DNA of 12,778 nucleotides from Galdieria sulphuraria (Eukaryota; Rhodophyta; Bangiophyceae; Galdieriales; Galdieriaceae), in assembly GCF_000341285.1 (NCBI RefSeq), contig NW_005178385.1, positions 1 to 12,778 of the forward strand, given 5' to 3'. The notes under the pieces were generated by a model that was not told the origin of the DNA, did no database searches, and saw only the letters and a list, made by a program, of their open reading frames with translations. Numbering within the stretch: the stretch's first letter is position 1; each line of letters opens with the position of its first letter. The translations under genes and the position numbers were made by a program. Of the stretch, positions 1 to 8,681 are shown piece by piece.

Positions 1-54
1 AATCTTTATTTCATTCACAACTCGATAAGCCATTGTAAGCACACAAAGATCAGT

Positions 55-261
55 CTATACTAGAAATGAGCTAGTTGGCATTCCTTCAAAACAAATAGAC
101 TGAATGACTTTCCATTTCATCTTATTGACTTTTGTTGTTCTTAAAGATGGTGGTCTGTGAGTATTCAAAATGTCATTCAAGCCCAAATGAGACACATGTG
201 AAAAGAAATCATACTCAATACAAGGATTCAACCGTTCGAATGGTGAATCGTTTTTATCTTC
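55..261 (-). other. Coding-like stretch, possible 3' exon or gene remnant
   Basis: 68 open codons on the minus strand ending in TAG at 55-57, with no ATG near the beginning. The upstream edge (TATATTCAATAG then G) looks like a 3' splice site. Composition has more Glu and Asp than AT-rich noncoding DNA would give (for example IEYDFF and FEGMP). Not recognised as any family. Open stretches of this size are expected by chance in this window, so this is a weak candidate. Confidence 0.25.
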
Positions 262-388
262 CTATTGAATATAGAAATTGATCTAAAAAAATATACTGTA
301 CGATGTTGTTGCTTTGAAATGTCAATCTTTATCATAATCTCTTTCTATAAACACTATTGGCAAATAGGTAACGGTGGAGTTTTATGAT

Positions 389-643
389 TTAAAAAATGCA
401 CAAATCAACATTCTGTAAAGCTTCCTTCATTTTTGTAGCAGTTTTGAGATAGTTATTATGGTGGTTTCTTTTCATCGCTACTCGACGATATCTTCTATTA
501 CCTCGACACTTGAACTTTATTTTGGACTCAATCCTTAAAGTTGGATCATTTAATATATGCACATGTTTCTTAAGGATAGATGGAAATAGTTGGCTGCACT
601 TAAAGGCTTCCTTTTTGTACTTATGAGTGAATGGATCTCTCAT
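389..643 (-). other. Coding-like stretch of 84 codons, possible exon or small gene
   Basis: ATG at 641-643 to a stop at 389-391. The product is basic, with KFKCRGNRRYRR near the middle and many Lys, His and Asn. An in-frame TGA lies directly before the ATG, so it cannot simply extend upstream. It lies on the same strand as the stretch at 55-261 and could belong to one spliced or decayed gene. No signal peptide, membrane segment or known domain is visible. Confidence 0.22.
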
Positions 644-2330
644 TCATGATGCTTTAAGCCTGTCCTTGAAAAACCTCACAATCATCCAATGAAATATATG
701 AGACATGTTGAAGAGAAGCATTCTTCATGCAATCATGATCCGTTGTATTGAAATCAAACAACCTAACCATATTACATATCTATATTCATCAAAAACAAAA
801 ATCTTTTGATCACTTGACATTCTCCACCCTCTTTTTCTGTTTCTCATGGACTTTAAAAAGATTTTACAGTATCTTGGAAATATACAAAGGTTTCTTTTAA
901 GCTATTGGATCTTCAAAGAAGAATCTCATGAGATTGAGGGTTGACAGCATATCTTTATCGAGACTTTTCTCATAGGAAGAATTGCACTCATTGACAAAAT
1001 ATTATCTTCTCAACAACTAGAAATGCTCAATATTTTATCAACTGGAAGCACTTTGAGAAACTTGGTAAGAGTGAAAACTATCTGTGCAAATCTTTCAAAA
1101 GTTGAAAAATTGTCTTCTTCTTCTTTTTACTCTGTATTACCAATAACCGAGGCAAAGGTTTGATTTCATAACTCTAGTGCAAATTGGACAAATGCTTTCC
1201 ATTCTGTTAAAATTTGTGTTCTAGTTGCAACCAACGTTACTAGAAAAACCTTTAATTGACATTCTATTTTCTAAGTTGTCACAGAATGAACAGCGTTGAA
1301 AGAGAAGGTCACGAAATTCTTGAAGTGTGCACTGTGTGCTTTATACAAATTACCCAAATCCTCAAAAGACTCTGAATTCAAATTGCCTTTTCAAGTGCCA
1401 CATTTTTTTTAGTTATCAGGTAAATGAAGATGAAATCAAAAGTCCAAGTTAGTTCAATCTTGTAAGTTTATCAGCAAGTTTTCTTCAATTTATCCAACTC
1501 GGTTCAATGAAAGACAATAAAATTTTATACAAGGATGGCAATCGCAAAAATAGTACTATTTAAAGCACTGGAAAGATCAAGGTATTCATCTTGAGAAATT
1601 GCCTATCAATGGCTATAATGTATTTCCCTTGTGAACGTTTGATTGTCAAGAATCATTCGAATCTGAAGAAAAGTTCTACAATTGCCAAACAAGCTTGCGT
1701 GATCGAGGTTCTTCTCTATTGCAAGTGTGGCTTGGCTGATGCTTTTTTTCATGAAAATTTTCCACATATGTTCCATTGAAATAGTTTAATTGATTTTGTG
1801 TCCCCTCAGTTGTAATACTTTGGAATCTTGGACTGTGTATGTCTCACTGTCCAATCATTAGCCTCGAGTTACTTGAGAAAATCTTAAACACGAGAAGCCA
1901 TTTGAGATAAGAAGTTCTTTTATTAAAAGTTGAAGTAGTTTTGATTTTGAAGAGCAGTTCTTTGGTTGTAAAGTCAATAGCTATCAAAGTTGGTTGAATT
2001 TCTTTTGATTCATGAGTCGTTCCTTACTGTCTTGGAAGAGGTTGAGAAGATATTACGTTGGGAATATTTCATGAGAATCTTTTTTTTTTATGTTATTGAT
2101 GTCTCCCAAGTATAATTGACGACATTTTTATCAAAGTTGTACAAGTGGACTGATTTTATTGACCTGCTCTGCTTAACCTTACTCCTGTCAGCGACTAACT
2201 GCAATTTCCTCGAAGCAAACAAAGATTTGTAGTGATTGCAGTTGCTACCTTTGACAAACACTCGAAACCATACCCAAAAGAAGTGAAACCAATTTTTTTT
2301 TCCAAGTCAACTTTTTCAAAGTCGCTCCAA

Positions 2331-2347
2331 TTTTTTTTAAAAAAAAA
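2331..2347. repeat. T8A9 palindromic homopolymer tract downstream of the Ser-rich gene
   Basis: Eight T followed directly by nine A, a near-perfect self-complementary block starting 22 nt past the stop codon at 2369. A second T run (2292-2301) lies close by. It could mark the 3' end or polyadenylation area of the minus-strand gene, or simply be a slippage-prone AT tract. Confidence 0.45.
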
Positions 2348-2368
2348 TTACTATAAACAAAAGGCAAC

Positions 2369-3559
2369 TTATGCCGTGCTACAAATTTGCAGAAAAACCA
2401 TTCCATCAGCAGTGTTTAGAAAAGAAAAACGTACAGAGTCAAGTTGAAAAGGACCAACAGTAGAACAAGACTCAGAGCTATTGGAAGTAGCTGTCACTTG
2501 GATACCTTGGCGAAAGAAACTACCAGAAAGTGAACCAAAGTCTCCTCCATTGGAACTAGAACCTTGACTTTGAACACTGCCTTCTGCCTGATCCAAAATA
2601 CTTTGCGCTTGGCTCAAAGCACTGACGGAGCCTGACCCTGTACTTGAACCTAGTGCTTGAGACTTGGCACCGCCACCCAACTGACTGGAAGCAGCATTGG
2701 CTCCTGCACTAGAAGAACCACCATCACTTGAAGATGCGGTGGCACTGGATTCCAAACTTGCTTGAAACAAAGGCTTTGCACAAGTTAAACTCGTACATAT
2801 ACATTGATCCGATACATTCCAGTAACATTTACAAACATCGTTCTCAATGTGAGCACAAGGTAAACACTTTTCTTTGTACTGCCAAACACAGCTCAAGTTT
2901 GTAGAAGCTTTGGCAGTTCCTTGTGCTGCTGCTGAACCACTAGAGCCACTTTTAGCACTGGCATTTGTACTACTTGTCACTCCGCTAGGTCCAGAAGTGC
3001 TACTTGAGGAGTCTTTTGCCGCAGCGTTGCCACTTGTTCCTGTAGTGCTTTCTGAACTTGTATTAGGAGTATTACTATCAGAAGCAGAAACCCCTTGTCC
3101 ACTTCCAAAAGAGGAAGATGAAGTAGTGGTTTGTGAACCTTGAAAGTTCACTCCACTAATATTCTTATCAAAACTGGTTGAACCACTTGAACTTATTGCA
3201 GCACCATCTTGACTGGAAGACGCACTAGAACCAGCTGCTGTTGAACTCTTACCATTGTTACCTGCTGTAATACCTTTGGCGTCGGCAGAGCCTACAGAAG
3301 AAGATATGGATGAACTAGAGGTGCCTTGAGAAGTAGTAGAGCTGGAATCTTCAGAAGCAGCAGAACCATTTCCAGTAGAATCGACTTGGGAGTTGGATGC
3401 GGAGGATTGCTTTCCATCAGTTGAAGAGGAGAATCCTGAAGCTTCTCCATTTCCAGAGGAAAAGGAAGAAGAAAATGTATTTGTATCTGCCATTGCAAAA
3501 CTAACTGCTAAAGCTATTACAAGCATAACAGAGAAATATAAACAAAGATATCTCTTCAT
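2369..3559 (-). CDS. Secreted Ser-rich low-complexity protein with an eight-cysteine cluster
   Basis: This frame encodes 396 residues from the ATG at 3557-3559. It is open further upstream, but only to a TTG, and starting at the ATG gives a clean signal peptide: MKR, a hydrophobic core at residues 4-21, and AMA before Asp25 as a likely cleavage site. The mature protein has two Ser/Gly/Ala/Thr-rich arms (about 28-220 and 268-365) around a short Cys-rich core at 224-260 with Cys at 224, 232, 235, 243, 245, 253, 255 and 260. Two more Cys, at 365 and 393, lie near the C terminus. Ten Cys in the mature chain allow five disulfides. Asn-X-Ser/Thr sites occur at 64, 133, 166, 199, 221, 248 and 360. 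The tail is not a typical GPI signal. Inferred: extracellular or cell-wall protein, probably heavily glycosylated. The family is not recognised. Its length without stops and the signal peptide make the gene itself convincing. Confidence 0.82.
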   Translation of the reverse strand: MKRYLCLYFSVMLVIALAVSFAMADTNTFSSSFSSGNGEASGFSSSTDGKQSSASNSQVDSTGNGSAASEDSSSTTSQGTSSSSISSSVGSADAKGITAGNNGKSSTAAGSSASSSQDGAAISSSGSTSFDKNISGVNFQGSQTTTSSSSFGSGQGVSASDSNTPNTSSESTTGTSGNAAAKDSSSSTSGPSGVTSSTNASAKSGSSGSAAAQGTAKASTNLSCVWQYKEKCLPCAHIENDVCKCYWNVSDQCICTSLTCAKPLFQASLESSATASSSDGGSSSAGANAASSQLGGGAKSQALGSSTGSGSVSALSQAQSILDQAEGSVQSQGSSSNGGDFGSLSGSFFRQGIQVTATSNSSESCSTVGPFQLDSVRFSFLNTADGMVFLQICSTA

Positions 3560-3632
3560 GTTTGTCAAAAAAAATATTGGAGACACAAAAAAGAAGAATA
3601 GCAATATACGCTTAAAGTTTTTATTTCACAAA

Positions 3633-3658
3633 GCTATTTAAAGCATCGATGCTGACGT
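3633..3658 (-). promoter_or_regulatory. Promoter-like elements upstream of the Ser-rich secreted protein gene
   Basis: Reading the minus strand toward the ATG at 3559, ACGTCA (complement of TGACGT at 3653-3658) is followed by the 10-bp palindrome GCATCGATGC (3643-3652) and then TTTAAATAGC (3633-3642). This sits about 75-100 nt upstream of the ATG. TGACGT resembles a bZIP site and TTTAAATA a TATA-like box. Assignment is by motif and position only. Confidence 0.3.
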
Positions 3659-3659
3659 T

Positions 3660-4253
3660 TCATTTGATTAGACGTAATCTGGATAATCACAGAATTGTTA
3701 CTAATTTTGGAAATTCAATGCCGCTTGCATCCACTTGGCAGACAAGTAGGCGATGGGTCCCATGACAATTACATGTTTCTAAATGCAGTCACAGCTAAAA
3801 GGAGGAAATGCCGAGGTCACCATATTCTCCTATTATTTGCAAAATTTATTGCGATCAGTTGATACTCGAAATATACCTTTTTATAGTATCAATAACGGAA
3901 GATGGCTATTTATCAAAACCCAATATACACTTTTTTTATATTATAGAAACGTTTCTAGTATATCGTGACGAAATTTCTATTCAAAAAAGAAGTAGTTTTA
4001 TCAATGTTATAAACTTTGGAATGGCCTTTAGTAAGGTTCAAGTTAATTTTGAATGGACGTTGTACAGAACTTCTTTCTCAAATGATATAATGAGAAACGC
4101 TTTGGTTATATAAAAAAATTGCAACTTGTGTTTGCATAAAAAACTATTCACATTACAATATTTACTGTTTCTCACACTGGATTCTTTTCTTTGCAATTAC
4201 TTGTATGAAACAATGTCCATTTGTATAAATAGTATTTAACAACTCTTTCAAAC
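3660..4253. other. Spacer between the Ser-rich gene and the 5S gene
   Basis: AT-rich sequence lying upstream of both the minus-strand Ser-rich gene and the plus-strand 5S gene. Two overlapping plus-strand open frames (3783-4113) are short and of AT-driven composition (Ile, Tyr, Phe, Asn), so they are not called genes. Apart from the 5S TATA-like element, nothing specific is seen. Confidence 0.5.
4224..4230 (+). promoter_or_regulatory. Upstream TATA-like element of the 5S gene
   Basis: TATAAAT starts 31 nt before 4255, about the spacing at which plants and several protists keep a TATA-like box for 5S transcription. It supports an active Pol III promoter rather than a stray 5S copy. Confidence 0.55.
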
Positions 4254-4373
4254 ACGTACGGCCATACTAGTGGCACATGCGCCTGAACCCATTTCGAATT
4301 CAGAAGCTAAGCGCCCTCAGGCTTGGTTAGTACTGAGGTGAGGGATCACTCGGGAACCCCAAGTGCCGCACGT
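4254..4373 (+). rRNA. 5S ribosomal RNA
   Basis: About 119-120 nt carrying the conserved eukaryotic 5S landmarks in order: CGGCCATAC (4259-4267), GAAGCTAAGC (4303-4312), GGTTAGTAC (4325-4333) and CGGGAA (4351-4356). Helix I is formed by 4254-4262 with 4365-4373, interrupted by one A-C mismatch (4258/4369). Helix III closes by CTGAA (4283-4287) with TTCAG (4299-4303). Helix IV is GAGGTGA with TCACTC around loop GGGA. The RNA is the 5S component of the large ribosomal subunit, made by RNA polymerase III. No other rRNA gene and no second 5S copy is in the window, so here the gene is dispersed, not in a visible tandem array. Ends are set by helix I and the T run. Confidence 0.95.
4302..4333 (+). 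promoter_or_regulatory. Internal control region of the 5S gene (TFIIIA-type)
   Basis: AGAAGCTAAGCG (4302-4313) matches the box A position of 5S genes at roughly +48 to +59, and GGTTAGTAC (4325-4333) begins the box C part. In eukaryotic 5S genes this segment binds TFIIIA and recruits TFIIIC/TFIIIB. Function is transferred from the family. Confidence 0.65.
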
Positions 4374-4379
4374 TTTTTT
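4373..4379 (+). terminator. RNA polymerase III T-run terminator of the 5S gene
   Basis: Seven consecutive T directly after the 3' strand of helix I; four or more T on the non-template strand is the standard Pol III stop. Confidence 0.88.
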
Positions 4380-4609
4380 ATACTGCTTTTTAGGATTCTA
4401 TGAAAAGAGAAGCCAAGTGTAAAGAGAAATAGGTGTTTTTAAATTTTTGATATTATAGAATACAAAAGGAATCAATGTTGACCAAGGAAACTGATTGTGA
4501 AGAAACGACAACAAAACACATACTTGTCGATGCAAGTGCAAAAACAAGTTGAGTTCAACCAGCATTTTTCTTTCGAGTTTAGAAATCTTGAGGATTCCAT
4601 AAAGCTTGG

Positions 4610-4786
4610 TCACAAATTGTGTCCTAACAGTATATTCTCTTTTAATTCTGGTGATAGAGCCTCAAGAAAGAACTTGAATTCAGCAACCAATTCCTTAACG
4701 ACTTTAAGTAAAAAGGAATCGTCTTCAATTGCAAGAAGTTCCTTGGTCGATTTGAGGACCTTTATTCTTGTTGACACATGTCTCTG
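4610..4786 (-). other. Glu/Lys-rich coding-like stretch, possible exon or pseudogene fragment
   Basis: 58 open codons between an in-frame TAG (4787-4789) and TGA (4610-4612), with no ATG. It has seven Glu and seven Lys and an amphipathic helical look (IEDDSFLLKVVKELVAEF), which is unlike translated random AT-rich sequence. A splice-acceptor-like TTTGACTAG sits at its start. The frame one base over continues with LKISKLERKML and then meets a GTATGT donor-like site near 4500, as a frameshifted remnant would. Family unknown. Confidence 0.3.
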
Positions 4787-5395
4787 CTAGTCAAACTCTT
4801 GTGTTCACTTTTGACTAGAATAATAATATTAGATGCAGTGAAACTTCGCAAAGGTTGCCTGTCATAACAGTAGCGCAATTCATCGACAAGGTTGTTGTAT
4901 TGAGTTGAAAGTGGTGCCTTGAAAGTAAATTCAAGTATTCCACCGTGCAGAGCAAAGTTGTCTGTCAAAGGTTCTCATTATATCATATCACGTACTACTC
5001 GAAGAATCCCTTATAGTCCCGTCTATGGAAGACTATTTTGTCAAGGCTGTTCAACAATAGCTGAACAAGGATTCAATTACATTGACTATCACTAGTCTTT
5101 GAAACTTTTACCACTTACCTCCCCTTGAGGCAGCTTCACTAGATATCATAGTTGGCCTTGGACTCTTCTGCTTCTCAATTGTCAAGGCCATTTTTGAATA
5201 CATTTCCCTCTTCAAATTCATCAGAAGAATCGGTGTTTGCTGTAACTTTCAAATTGTGATTCAAAACGCATGACGGTCTCAAGAGTGTTGCTATCTAGAA
5301 TGCATAGGAAGGTTCGAATAAGGCATTGATCGAGAGAGAATCTTTATTCTTCTATAGTCTCCCTGAACCAACATGTCATTTTTATTCAGTACTGC

Positions 5396-5410
5396 ATTTA
5401 TTTATTTATA
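5396..5410. repeat. Short (ATTT)n microsatellite
   Basis: Three ATTT units followed by ATA. Simple low-complexity repeat, no function implied. Confidence 0.4.
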
Positions 5411-6158
5411 GATAATCTGTCATTTTTTTTATAAACATAACATGGTCCTCATATGTATATATGCTGCAACAATATTCTTCCATCCAAATTCTCAACTTTT
5501 CAAACATCATTCACGAGACTATGATGACTTGCTCACTTTGCAACAAGAGAAAAACCATTGGATATATTCATAAGAATATGCAGATTCTAAAATTTGAAAG
5601 AAAAAGTAAACTTGAGAAGATGTCCAAAAAGGAACAAACCACATATATGTCCTTGGCATTGCTAGATACAAGTAGAAGTTACTCGACGCATATTTGCAAT
5701 AAATAGTGAAAAAACTAAAGATTCTAGGTATAATAACGACGAAGTAGTTTCTGGATCATTCCATGCATAGAAACCACAAACAGAGCAAGCAAATTCTTAG
5801 TCAATCAAACTTATGTTCTCAACTTGCTCGTTCAAGTATTCAAAAGCTGACCAATTTGCATAATTGACAAGCTTGTGTCTTTACGCTGCCAGCCAAACAA
5901 CAATGAGTTCGAAGATTGAGTGCACACATCCTCTCTTTTTAGTTAAACTCAACCAGCGTTTTTCAACACAAAAAACATAGTTTTATTCGTCCGTTTTCAT
6001 GGAAAAATATAAAAGCTTACAAACAGAGATAAGCTTTGTTGTTGTAAGCTTCAATTAGAATAAAAGCACAAAGAACTTCTTCTCTCCTCCCTCTCCCACT
6101 TTCCACTCTATGTTCTAAAAAGAATGTCCCTCAATAACACAAATTTGAAAGCAGCTGA

Positions 6159-8648
6159 TTATTCTTTCATTTCTGTGTTTTCTTTCAATAATACTGCAGC
6201 TCTTAGAATTTTTTGAATGTATTGCTCTGGTATACCCATCAACTCTAGTGACTTTCTTCGAATCACTTGAGGATTATCTCCAAATATACGAGGAAATGTC
6301 AAAGCATAACGAGTGGCAACTTCTTCCGGTAATAACGCAGACTTGCAAAGAAACTCTTTCCAGTCAAAATGTGTATTTATACCACTCGATACTTGTTCTC
6401 TTCTTGTTTTATCTTTTTCCAGTTGTATAGAACTTTGAAAACCTTCCATTCGCATACGATTCTCATCATTTATTCTCCATCCCATATGTCGAGCCACTCT
6501 TGAAATAACATTTGACTGCGCAGCTTCCAAAGATGAAACATATTCATTGGACATCGACTCAAAGACAGTTTTACACCATACTGAAAAGTCTTTACTGAAC
6601 TCTTCTCGGTTTGCTTTCCCAATTTTCCTCAAAATATCGACATTATCTATTCCCAAAAACCGTTCAAGGTTCCTTTGGGAAACAACTACCAACTGCAGAC
6701 ATGATCGACTACTTTCATTCAAAGTTGACCCGTAGAAGAATGTTCAGTAACCAAATAACTTGCATCCTCAACAATATTATGTTCTTCAACAGAGAAACCT
6801 ACAGATCGACCATAACGAGCACAAACTTACCACAAACAAAATAAAAACAAACATGAAAAGAAGAAGGAGTACGTCAATAAAAACGGAAAATAACCGAAAG
6901 AAAAAATCTGCTCTCCTTCCTCACTCAATATCTCTCTTCGAAAATTCAGTTTTGTGATAAAATGTAAATGAAAATCCAACAACATAACGTGTTTGTCCAT
7001 TATGGAATACAACATATACATCAGGACCACTCGAATTGCCATCTTTTGGAACAAAAATACCACAATGTTGTAAAAATTCTCCATAATGGTCAGAAAATGA
7101 ACCAGAGACATCTCTCAAGATGGGTATATCATAAGATTTTGCAGATTCCATAGAATAAGAAACACTGTCCTGTTCAATAAAAGAACCCTGGAAAATTCCT
7201 GGAATAGCAGAATGCACAATAGGCCAGGAATTAGAATGAAGAAAAGTTAATAAGCGAAAACGAAAGATCTTCATAAATACAAATTCAAAGAAGACTCCTT
7301 TTGCTGTTGAAGTGTCGGGAATATAACTAAACGGAGATAAACGAAAGAGTTCAGTAGCCTCACGGAAAAAGTTATAGTTGCTATGAGCTCTCAATATAAA
7401 TTCACAACAACCAATCTTAAACTTAGTGCCCAAATCAATCCCGTCAGTTCCACAATTTTCAGAATAAAACCCAAAAGTTGCAACCAAGTCCATCAAATAA
7501 GTTTTCGTTCCACATAGAGTAACTATAAAGTTAATTGGAAAAATTGTTCCGAGCAGATAATTCAAAAGGACAAATTGATATCGAAGAAGGGTTGCGGAAT
7601 CAGGTATCTCCGGAATAATAATCGTCACCGACTCTAGTAGTACCAAGCGAAAGATTCTATCTAATAAGGGTTCCATATTGTCATTGTTGATAACAGGTTG
7701 AGATAAGTTTGCAAGTTTCCCTACTAGGGCTAGTAAAGTATTCCTTACAATCAACGGAATACCTCCTGTCTTCTTTTTCAACAATTCTACGAATCGATGT
7801 CGTACATCAACTGAGGGCAATAGCCAGTCCTTCAAGGACTTTCCATCATAAGTTGCCAGCTCAATATATTCGTTAATATCATGGAGATTAAAGGGATTCA
7901 ACCGCAACATATGGAGGGTGACACTACTGGAGCGAGTATCAGACAGGGGGGCTGAGATTTCGGCAGTTCGACCTGCCAAATAGACAATTACCTTCCCTGT
8001 AATCAAAAAACTACGTAGAATGCGGAAGAAATTCCGAAAAGGTACATATTTTGGGTCAGACTCGACAAACTGTTTCATGGTAAGTTCACTATAGTATTTG
8101 GTGAGGTCACTCAGATGACTAAGTTCGTCTATCATCAAAAATAAATATTGTTTCTCAAATTGTTCGAGAAGATAATCAATAGCTCCTACAGTATCGAATT
8201 TCTTTACCATCCTCTGAGCCATCTGAAGAGCGTCCGTATCTTTACCATTTTGTCGGTAAGCGTTCAAAATTATATTATACATCAAAGCCTCTAGAAACCT
8301 TGGAAAAGGAGCACGAGAAAAGCTCTCTTCTAATTGAAAGCAAACTGACAAAGTGTTTTCCGCAAAGTGTTTCCAAGAAAAAATTTTCAAATCAACTTTT
8401 CCCGATGAGCTCTTGTTGAAAACCTCCGTCTTCGTCTGCTCTTCTTCTTCGTCGGCGAATTTTTTTAAAAACTCTAAAAAATTTTCTCCAACAAAACTCT
8501 TGCCAGCTCCAAAGACCTGAGGGGAAAAGCAAGCTGCAGGACGTAAAAGATCTAATTTTCCCCCAGCTGAAGAAAACTGGTCGTAATAAGTTCGAAGAAT
8601 AGAATAAACATCTTCTTTTCTATCTATCAACGGTTCGTTCAAACTCAT
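6159..8648 (-). CDS. Crinkler/RHS-type P-loop NTPase with degenerate nuclease-like region and C-terminal SAM-like domain (multi-exon)
   Basis: Exon 1 (8648 to about 6925) encodes 574 residues. The ATG at 8648 is the first Met after an in-frame TGA at 8679-8681. Seen: Walker A VFGAGKS at residues 45-51; Walker B YLFLMIDE at 168-175; a sensor-like strand ending AGRT near 225-228; MLRLNPF near 247-253; and TGGIPL at 294-299, as in STAND/archaeal-type ATPases. Around 541-563, GPDVYVV then YVVGFSFTF resembles the PD-(D/E)xK core strands of CR proteins, but FSF stands where (E/Q)xK is expected. The frame stops at 6921-6923, overlapping a GTGAGG donor. The 3' exon (to TAA at 6159-6161) has no ATG near its start, so it needs splicing. 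One in-frame model joins 6925 to 6708, giving 757 residues with a SAM-like end (about 689-752, ending GIPEQYIQKILRAA). Known: CR proteins pair a STAND-like NTPase with a nuclease domain in many protists and fungi. Inferred: a DNA-directed NTPase, possibly catalytically dead as a nuclease. Family fairly sure; splice sites not. Confidence 0.72.
6709..6924 (-). other. Putative intron region of the CR-type NTPase gene
   Basis: The donor GTGAGG (first intron base 6924) immediately follows codon fragment GA. On the minus strand a T-rich tract runs down to about 6830. Acceptor TAG at 6709-6711 restores the frame into the 3' exon (exon 1 of 1724 nt plus 550 nt is divisible by 3). Alternative acceptors nearby (AAAG just upstream of it, CCAAAG further down) also keep the frame. 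The segment 6764-6825 within this interval reads as an open 20-codon stretch rich in Val, Glu and Ser and is followed by GCAAGT, a good GC-AG donor. CTGCAG at 6693-6698 would remove 71 nt in frame from it to the 3' exon. That internal exon cannot be joined in phase to the only visible donor of exon 1, so it remains a candidate. Confidence 0.45.
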
Positions 8649-8681
8649 TTTACACGCCACCGCCAATCCGAAATCAATTCA

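Larger units (their letters stand above)
1..2368. other. Stretch without a supportable complete gene
   Basis: Apart from the weak minus-strand stretches at 55-261 and 389-643, both strands show stops at about the density expected for AT-rich DNA. No tRNA box pair, tandem repeat, long inverted repeat or transposase-like motif was found. A multi-exon gene with short exons cannot be excluded by eye. Confidence 0.5.
4380..6158. other. Stretch without a supportable complete gene, downstream of the 5S gene
   Basis: It contains the coding-like stretch at 4610-4786 and several shorter open segments on the minus strand, none with start, stop and domain evidence together. It ends at the 3' side of the CR-type NTPase gene, whose untranslated region should lie just below 6159. 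No RNA gene signature was found. Confidence 0.45.

Noticed and set aside
900-2160. Long minus-strand frame with many in-frame stops that looked like a pseudogene
   Set aside because: About one stop per 15 codons is what chance gives here. The stops include TAA, TAG and TGA, and the intact genes in the window have none, so neither code reassignment nor a firm pseudogene call is supported.
2874-3143. Plus-strand open frame with Leu/Val/Glu-rich product opposite the Ser-rich gene
   Set aside because: It is the antisense shadow of Ser/Ala/Gly codons of the minus-strand gene, and its composition is fully explained by that.
5665-5868. Minus-strand stretch of 68 codons with a CxxC motif and one internal TAA (5797-5799)
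   Set aside because: Too short and without homology evidence; a single CxxC and one stop can arise by chance.
4547-5968. Similar strings TCAACCAGC[A/G]TTTTTC at about 4553 and 5948 as a possible dispersed repeat
   Set aside because: The similarity falls off within a few bases on both sides, so it is too short to call a duplication.
6799-6830. A 32-nt GTAAGT...TAG intron inside the NTPase gene
   Set aside because: It is unusually short, and removing it does not connect the flanking reading frames.
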